Positions 7,749 through 11,196 of a DNA stretch of 11,196 bases are shown piece after piece. Position 1 is the stretch's first letter; each line of letters starts with the position of its first letter. The stretch spans positions 1 to 11,196 of the forward strand of contig CANKPO010000019.1 in NCBI GenBank assembly GCA_947484535.1, given 5' to 3'. Origin of the DNA: Caulobacteraceae bacterium. Lineage in GTDB: Bacteria > Pseudomonadota > Alphaproteobacteria > Caulobacterales > Caulobacteraceae. The notes under the pieces were generated by a model. That model made no database searches and was not told the DNA's origin. It worked only from the letters and a program-made list of their open reading frames with translations. A program made the position numbers and the translations under genes.

Positions 7749-8444
7749 ATGGCCTTGACCCCCTATGTTCTGGTAGTCGAAGACGAAGACGCCCTGGCGA
7801 CCTTGCTGCATTATAACCTCGAAAAAGAGGGTTATCGGGTCTCTTTGGCCGCTGACGGCGAAGAGGCTCTGACCCAGATTGATGAGCAACTTCCAGACCT
7901 GATCGTGCTCGACTGGATGTTGCCGAAAGTGTCTGGGATTGAGGTCTGCCGGCGTCTGCGTGGACGGGCCGAGACCCGCAATGTGCCGATCATCATGCTG
8001 ACCGCACGCGGTGAAGAGACCGATCGGATCCGCGGTCTCGATACCGGCGCTGACGACTATATTGTGAAGCCCTTTTCGATGGTCGAACTGACCGCGCGGA
8101 TCAGGGCGGTGCTGCGCCGTATCCGGCCTGGCCTTGCCGAAGATCGCACACGCCAAGGCGACCTGACCATCGACCGCGTCTCCCACCGGGTGAAGCGCGA
8201 AGGCCGCGAAATCCACCTCGGCCCGACCGAGTTTCGTCTGCTAGACTATTTTATGCAGCATCCTGGCCGCGTCTTTAGCCGCGAACAACTGCTCGATGCG
8301 GTTTGGGGCTCGGACGTCTATGTCGAGGCCAGAACCGTTGACGTCCATGTCGGGCGCCTACGCAAGGCGCTCAATCTCGACACCGAAATCGATCCAATTC
8401 GCACCGTTCGCTCGGCGGGCTATGCGTTAGACATTGACAGCTAA
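7749..8444 (+). CDS. phoB: Phosphate-regulon response regulator PhoB
   Basis: A 231-residue OmpR/PhoB-type transcription factor. The receiver domain (about 5-120) has the acidic pair E11/D12, the phospho-accepting D55 in VLDWMLP, T85 in IIMLTAR and K107 in DDYIVKPF. The C-terminal winged helix (about 135-230) contains HLGPTEFRLLDYFMQHPGRV, RTVDVHVGRLRKAL and the closing IRTVRSAGYAL. The DWMLP receiver motif and GPTEFRLL helix are strongly PhoB-like. It should be phosphorylated by PhoR and bind the Pho box at 3283-3304, making an autoactivating loop because phoB is the last gene of that operon. An AAGGA at 7741-7745 serves as ribosome site, with a rather short spacer of 3 nt. The repeat cluster begins 8 bp after its stop codon. 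Confidence 0.97.
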   Translation: MALTPYVLVVEDEDALATLLHYNLEKEGYRVSLAADGEEALTQIDEQLPDLIVLDWMLPKVSGIEVCRRLRGRAETRNVPIIMLTARGEETDRIRGLDTGADDYIVKPFSMVELTARIRAVLRRIRPGLAEDRTRQGDLTIDRVSHRVKREGREIHLGPTEFRLLDYFMQHPGRVFSREQLLDAVWGSDVYVEARTVDVHVGRLRKALNLDTEIDPIRTVRSAGYALDIDS

Positions 8445-8452
8445 CAGCCCTC

Positions 8453-8517
8453 TAAATCTTCCCCCTCTGGGGGAAGTACTGGCAAGGCCGGGGTAGGGGG
8501 GCTTCATCCCCTTACGC
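8453..8517 (+). repeat. Palindromic intergenic repeat, family A, copy 1
   Basis: A 65-bp unit that recurs at 8608-8671 with only a few differences. It begins with the hairpin core CTTCCCCCTCTGGGGGAAG (8458-8476), continues through GGCCGGGGTAGGGGG and ends in TTCATCCCCTTACGC. It lies in a non-coding gap and looks like a REP/MITE-type dispersed element of the kind common in alphaproteobacterial genomes. No transposase or target-site duplication is evident. Confidence 0.8.
8458..8476 (+). terminator. Hairpin after phoB, possible transcription end
   Basis: CTTCCCCC and GGGGGAAG pair perfectly (8 bp, 3-nt loop TCT) starting 13 bases after the phoB stop. It is a very stable hairpin but has no T run behind it, so it is not a classic intrinsic terminator. 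It may stop or protect the end of the pst-phoB transcript. It is also the core of the family A repeat. Confidence 0.35.
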
Positions 8518-8547
8518 ACCCGCCCTCGCGAGGAAAACGGGAAAAGC

Positions 8548-8598
8548 AAACAAGGCCCCCTTCGGCGCTTCCCGCCACTTCCCCCAGAGGGGGAAGAT
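8548..8598 (-). repeat. Family A repeat, inverted and diverged copy
   Basis: On the minus strand, 8577-8598 is a perfect 22-nt copy of the start of family A (same as 8456-8477), including the whole hairpin core. The following part, read leftward to about 8548, is only loosely similar to the rest of the unit (GAAGCGCCGAAGGGGG against GAAGCCGGGGTAGGGGG). It lies between the two direct copies, so the cluster reads forward-inverted-forward. Confidence 0.7.
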
Positions 8599-8607
8599 CT
8601 TGGGCGT

Positions 8608-8671
8608 TAAATCTTCCCCCTCTGGGGGAAGTAGGGGCGAAGCCGGGGTAGGGGGATTCATCCCCTTACGC
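8608..8671 (+). repeat. Palindromic intergenic repeat, family A, copy 2
   Basis: A 64-bp unit matching 8453-8517, identical over the first 26 bases and over the last 15. It differs in the middle (TAGGGGCGAAGCCG against TACTGGCAAGGCCG) and by one indel. In this copy the right end also forms a palindrome, GGGGAT-TC-ATCCCC, so the unit has a hairpin at both ends. That palindrome contains GATTC (8655-8659), a CcrM-type methylation site absent from copy 1. Confidence 0.8.
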
Positions 8672-8680
8672 TAAGCCAAG

Positions 8681-8762
8681 TTCCCCGCGAAGGCGGGGAT
8701 CCAGATGAGGGCCAACTGGCGTTCCGTTCTAGACACTTCTGGGCCCCCGCCTTCGCGGGGAA
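8681..8762. repeat. Nested inverted repeat, family B (REP-like)
   Basis: The left arm 8681-8698 and the right arm 8745-8762 are perfect 18-bp inverted copies of TTCCCCGCGAAGGCGGGG. Similarity extends inward through CCAGA with two mismatches. Each arm is itself a palindrome (CCCCGC-GAAG-GCGGGG), so the element can fold as two small hairpins or one large stem with about 46 nt between the arms. The arm sequence resembles the CCCCGC...GCGGGG repeats dispersed in many alphaproteobacterial genomes. It lies 94 bp past the gcrA stop and could also end or protect the gcrA transcript. Confidence 0.8.
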
Positions 8763-8855
8763 CGCGGGCTTTGCTGGCTTGCGACTTCGACTGGCTAAGC
8801 ATCAGGAAGACTGAGGGGGATCAAATCCACCCAACCACCCTCAAATCCTCTAAAC
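8763..8855. other. Remainder of the phoB-gcrA gap, nothing recognised
   Basis: After the repeats, these 93 bp downstream of gcrA show no credible ORF, RNA gene or repeat. The stretch is richer in A and C near 8820-8855 than the repeats before it. Confidence 0.6.
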
Positions 8856-9377
8856 CTAAATATACCGACGCAGCGACCGGGCCAGTTCAGACGGGCCGTT
8901 GCGGACCTTCTTTTGCTGGGGCTGATAGGCCACGCGGGCATGTTCGCTGCAATAGGGACCGTCGGATGAGCGACGGCCACAGAAGCTGAAGCTTTCCGTT
9001 GCAGGATCACCAATCGGCCATTTGCACATGTGCGCTCCGAGGGTCAGGACCGTGGCTGAGCCGGGCTCTTCATTATAGATCGCCGGGGCGCTATAGGTCG
9101 GGGCCTGAGCTGTGGCGGTTGTGGGTTGCGACACAGGCTCGGCGCGGCGCACGGGAGCCGAGGGCGCTGCGGCGGCTGGCCGGGCAGGGCGAGGGGCCTT
9201 GAACACGGTCCGTGCCGGTTGTGAGGGGGCCGCACGGCCCGACAGGCCAAGACGGTGAACCTTGCCGATGACGGCATTACGGGTCACGCCACCCAATTGC
9301 TTGGCGATCTGGCTTGCGCTCAGACCGTCCAGCCAGAGTTTCTTCAGCAATTCGACTCTTTCATCAGTCCAGCTCAT
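8856..9377 (-). CDS. gcrA: GcrA cell cycle regulator
   Basis: A 173-residue protein, the same length I recall for GcrA of Caulobacter crescentus. Residues 1-49 form the conserved helix-turn-helix DNA-binding part (MSWTDERVELLKKLW, SASQIAKQLGGVTRNAVIGK, VHRLGLSGR). Residues 50-110 are a Pro/Ala-rich linker. The C-terminal domain (about 114-173) has CKWPIGDP, FCG, YCSEH and a basic tail, with C118, C133, C143 and H146 spaced like a metal site. In Caulobacter, GcrA binds sigma-70 through this domain and stimulates promoters carrying m6A-methylated GANTC sites made by CcrM, driving S-phase genes such as ctrA. The start at 9377 is set by GGAGG 4 nt upstream and by the universal MSWT start. An in-frame extension to 9551 is not credible. 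The gene is divergent from the permease. Confidence 0.96.
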   Translation of the reverse strand: MSWTDERVELLKKLWLDGLSASQIAKQLGGVTRNAVIGKVHRLGLSGRAAPSQPARTVFKAPRPARPAAAAPSAPVRRAEPVSQPTTATAQAPTYSAPAIYNEEPGSATVLTLGAHMCKWPIGDPATESFSFCGRRSSDGPYCSEHARVAYQPQQKKVRNGPSELARSLRRYI

Positions 9378-9437
9378 ATTGCCTCCGCCCACCTGGGTCC
9401 TGTCAGCTTCGCCCACCCCCGCCGGGTTTGGAACGCT

Positions 9438-9442
9438 GAGTC
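9438..9442. promoter_or_regulatory. GANTC (CcrM methylation) site upstream of gcrA
   Basis: GAGTC on the plus strand (GACTC on the gcrA strand), 61-65 bp before the gcrA start codon. CcrM methylates GANTC in Alphaproteobacteria, and GcrA acts at promoters with such sites. Its place in the gcrA upstream region makes it a candidate for methylation-sensitive control or autoregulation, which is inference. Confidence 0.5.
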
Positions 9443-9492
9443 TAAATCTTGTGTACGCCCTTGCCCCGCGAGGAGCTGCACTACCAGATATC

Positions 9493-9508
9493 GTAAACGA
9501 AAGATTAA
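9493..9508 (-). promoter_or_regulatory. CtrA-box-like site upstream of gcrA
   Basis: Read toward gcrA this is TTAA-TCTTTCG-TTTAC, matching the CtrA consensus TTAA-N7-TTAAC at 8 of 9 fixed positions. It lies 116-131 bp before the gcrA start codon. A weak sigma-70-like pair (TTGTGT, 16 bp, TACGAT) surrounds it, so CtrA bound here would block the promoter. That would fit the known repression of gcrA by CtrA in Caulobacter. Confidence 0.5.
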
Positions 9509-9632
9509 GAGACACAATAGGCGCCCGTGCGTCTGTCCACAGGATCAACATATAGAGGGCTCAGATTGATGGGGATGAATTCCCATGTGCTGGCAACTTG
9601 CGAAAGTCGCGCAATCGGGGCAAACCAAGCCT

Positions 9633-10454
9633 ATGACCGATCCCAGCGCCCGCTCCACCGTTATCCCGCCTGCCCCCCGTGACTATCACGGGGTCAATTG
9701 GCGCGGCATGTACACCCTCTATGCCCGCGAGGTGCGGCGCTTCTGGAAGGTGGGCATGCAGACCGTTGCAGCGCCTGTCATGACGACCCTGCTCTATATG
9801 CTGATCTTTGTGGTTGCGATGCGCGGGGCCAGCCCGCCGATCCATGGCACGCCCTATGCGCAGTTCGTGGCGCCGGGCCTGATCATGATGGCGATCTTGA
9901 ACAATTCCTTCGCCAATGCCTCCTCCAGCCTGATTCAGGCCAAGATCATGGGCCTGACCCCGGACTTCTTGACCCCGCCCCTGGCGCCGATTGAGCTCTT
10001 GGCAGGCTTTGGCCTTGGGGCCGCCACACGCGGTGTCTTTGTAGGCTTTGTTACTGCCGTTGCAGTGACCCCCTTTGCCCAATGGAATATCGTCCATCTG
10101 TGGGCTGTGGTCTATTTCGCGGTTGCAGCGTCACTTATCTTAGGCTTGGTTGGCGTTATTGCGGGTCTTTGGTCGGAAAAGTTCGATCATCTGGCCGCCG
10201 TGACCAACTTTATCATCATGCCCATGACCTTCTTGTCAGGGACCTTCTATCTGGTCGAGCGCCTGCCAGAGCCGTTCCGCTCGGCCTCGCACTTCAACCC
10301 CTTCTTCTATCTGATCGATGGATTTCGATATGGGTTTATTGGTCATGCCGAAGGATCGATTGGCACGGGCGTGGCGGTAACCTCGGCCATTGTTGTGGTG
10401 CTGACCCTCGTCTGCTGGCGTCTTTTCACCGTCGGCTATCGCCTGAAAAGCTAG
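9633..10454 (+). CDS. ABC-2 type transporter permease (NodJ/YadH-like)
   Basis: A 273-residue inner-membrane protein with about six hydrophobic segments, the usual size and layout for the ABC-2 exporter permeases of the NodJ/YadH group. Visible family features are the N-terminal WRGMYTLYAREVRRFWKV before the first membrane helix, the PVMTTLLYMLIFVVAM segment, and the C-terminal MPMTFLSGTFYLVERLPEPF followed by NPFFYLIDGFRYGF, where the SGTF...P motif is the ABC-2 signature region. Such permeases need a separate ATPase (YadG/NodI-like), which is not in the window and may be elsewhere or beyond argD. The substrate is unknown. The start is a choice: ATG at 9633 opens MTDPSARS, and an in-frame ATG at 9585 would add 16 residues. 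Neither has a strong ribosome site. It is divergent from gcrA, with control elements shared in the gap. Confidence 0.88.
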   Translation: MTDPSARSTVIPPAPRDYHGVNWRGMYTLYAREVRRFWKVGMQTVAAPVMTTLLYMLIFVVAMRGASPPIHGTPYAQFVAPGLIMMAILNNSFANASSSLIQAKIMGLTPDFLTPPLAPIELLAGFGLGAATRGVFVGFVTAVAVTPFAQWNIVHLWAVVYFAVAASLILGLVGVIAGLWSEKFDHLAAVTNFIIMPMTFLSGTFYLVERLPEPFRSASHFNPFFYLIDGFRYGFIGHAEGSIGTGVAVTSAIVVVLTLVCWRLFTVGYRLKS

Positions 10455-10460
10455 GTTGCG

Positions 10461-10490
10461 GCGATTTTGTCGCTTCAAGGCGACAATCGC
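10461..10490 (+). terminator. Strong hairpin after the permease gene, possible terminator
   Basis: TTGTCGC (10467-10473) and GCGACAA (10480-10486) pair perfectly around TTCAAG. After a 2-nt bulge, GCGA (10461-10464) pairs with TCGC (10487-10490). It begins 6 bp after the permease stop, where a terminator is expected. No T run follows, so termination is likely but not certain. Confidence 0.5.
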
Positions 10491-10522
10491 GACCGAATTA
10501 GGCCTTTGCGACAGTCCTGACA

Positions 10523-10551
10523 TTGACAGAGGGCCGTTCCATCGCGACAAG
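10523..10551 (+). promoter_or_regulatory. argD: Predicted argD promoter
   Basis: TTGACAG at 10523-10529 matches 6 of 7 positions of the Caulobacter housekeeping -35 consensus (TTGACGS). After 14 bp comes GCGACAAG (10544-10551), a partial match to the -10 consensus GCTANAWC. The 14-bp spacing is within the reported 10-14 range. A start near 10558 would give a leader of about 50 nt. Confidence 0.45.
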
Positions 10552-10561
10552 CCATAGGCTT
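10549..10561. repeat. Palindrome at the predicted argD transcription start
   Basis: AAGCC-ATA-GGCTT is a perfect 5-bp inverted repeat with a 3-bp centre. It overlaps the end of the predicted -10 element and the presumed start site. It could be a repressor operator, but I recognise no known family consensus. Confidence 0.4.
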
Positions 10562-10597
10562 CCAGTCCTCGGTTCATCGCCGGGGACGTTCGCATTT

Positions 10598-10603
10598 GGG
10601 AGG
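10598..10603 (+). promoter_or_regulatory. argD: Ribosome binding site deciding the argD GTG start
   Basis: GGGAGG lies 7 nt before GTG at 10611. The in-frame ATG at 10656 has no such site, so the GTG start is preferred. Confidence 0.8.
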
Positions 10604-10610
10604 CCTCATC

Positions 10611-11196
10611 GTGTCTGGCCCAGCCGCTTCATCCTCGTCCCCTACAGCCCACCTGATGGGCGTTTATGGTCGCGCGCCCTTGGCGTTCGAACGAGGCGAA
10701 GGCGCACGATTGATCAGCACGGAGGGCGAGGCCTATCTGGACTGCGTGGCCGGGATTGCCACCAACGCGCTGGGTCACGCCCATCCGCGTCTGGTCGAGG
10801 CGGTCAAGACCCAGTCCGAGAAACTGTGGCACGTCTCCAACATCTTCCGCATCCCTGAACAGGAAAAGCTGGCCGACCGGCTGACGGCGGAGAGCTTTGC
10901 CGATGTGGTGTTCTTCACCAATTCTGGCTCCGAAGCCATCGAGACGGCCCTGAAGCTGGCGCGCAAATATCACGCGGCCAAGGGTCAGCCTGAGCGTATC
11001 GACATCATTACCTTCGAGGGGGCTTTTCACGGGCGAACCTATGCGGCGGTCAATGCCGGTGGCAATGCGGCCTATCTGGACGGCTTTGGCCCGCGTCTGC
11101 CCGGCTTTATCCATCTGCCCTTCGGCGATCATGAGGCGCTCAAGGCCGCTATTGGTCCCACGACGGCCGCGATCCTGATCGAGCCTGTGCAGGGGG
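10611..11196 (+). CDS. argD: Acetylornithine aminotransferase ArgD, 3' partial
   Basis: The frame is open from GTG 10611 to the window edge: 195 residues of a protein usually about 390-400 long. ArgD is a class III PLP-dependent transaminase that converts N-acetylglutamate semialdehyde and glutamate to N-acetylornithine in arginine synthesis. Many bacterial ArgD also serve as N-succinyldiaminopimelate aminotransferase in lysine synthesis. Visible motifs are [38 protein letters not shown], the PLP-phosphate-binding [13 protein letters not shown] beginning at G106, FHGRT with H140, and the start of the IEPVQG motif at 190-195. The PLP-binding lysine lies beyond the window. The first 15 residues (Ser/Pro/Ala-rich) are outside the conserved fold, so ATG 10656 is possible, but the GGGAGG site favours GTG. 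It lies 156 bp after the permease with its own likely promoter. Confidence 0.94.
   Translation, partial: MSGPAASSSSPTAHLMGVYGRAPLAFERGEGARLISTEGEAYLDCVAGIATNALGHAHPRLVEAVKTQSEKLWHVSNIFRIPEQEKLADRLTAESFADVVFFTNSGSEAIETALKLARKYHAAKGQPERIDIITFEGAFHGRTYAAVNAGGNAAYLDGFGPRLPGFIHLPFGDHEALKAAIGPTTAAILIEPVQG

Noticed and set aside
8453..8671. CRISPR array
   Set aside because: Only two direct copies plus one inverted copy, units of 64-65 bp, palindromic and unevenly spaced, with no cas genes.
9378..9551. N-terminal extension of gcrA by 58 residues
   Set aside because: The conserved family start MSWTDE with GGAGG in front is at 9377. The extension covers the control region and has no conserved sequence.
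10523..10858. 111-residue open frame across the argD start
   Set aside because: Wrong frame. The argD frame from 10611 has all the aminotransferase motifs.

Overview
The window looks like chromosomal DNA of an alphaproteobacterium, most likely from the Caulobacterales (Caulobacter, Brevundimonas, Asticcacaulis or Phenylobacterium relatives). The reasons are a clear 173-residue GcrA cell-cycle regulator, long-form PstC and PstA proteins of the alphaproteobacterial type, the compact order phoR-pstC-pstA-pstB-phoU-phoB without a pstS, and palindromic GC-rich intergenic repeats. The genus cannot be fixed from the sequence alone. Nearly everything is conserved chromosomal housekeeping. I see no phage, IS, CRISPR or defence island.

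Layout. Bases 2-526 hold the 3' part of a DsbA-fold 2-hydroxychromene-2-carboxylate isomerase-like gene. It converges on a minus-strand sulfate-binding protein gene (538-1587) that carries a twin-arginine-type signal. A divergent 231-bp gap leads into the phosphate block on the plus strand: phoR (1819-3237), a gap with an 11-bp-repeat Pho box, then pstC, pstA, pstB, phoU and phoB (3396-8444) in tight array. A 411-bp gene-free stretch (8445-8855) is packed with two families of palindromic repeats. gcrA (8856-9377, minus) is divergent from an ABC-2 permease gene (9633-10454, plus). The window ends inside argD (10611 onward), which starts with GTG.

How the genes work together. PstCAB is the membrane and ATPase part of the high-affinity phosphate importer. 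PhoU couples the importer to PhoR, the sensor kinase, and PhoR controls PhoB, the response regulator. PhoB is expected to bind the Pho box at 3283-3304 and so activate the operon that encodes both the transporter and itself. The periplasmic phosphate-binding protein PstS is not here and must be encoded elsewhere. The neighbouring binding protein is a sulfate binder by its motifs, not a PstS.

The gcrA upstream region is the most regulatory-looking stretch. It has a one-mismatch CtrA box, a CcrM methylation site (GANTC) and a weak DnaA-like box in about 105 bp. This fits the known control of gcrA in Caulobacter crescentus by CtrA and DnaA. The best candidates for new observations are the nested repeat cluster between phoB and gcrA, the gcrA control region, the Pho box with its adjacent hairpin, and the palindrome lying on the predicted argD promoter. 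No clearly novel multi-gene system is visible.
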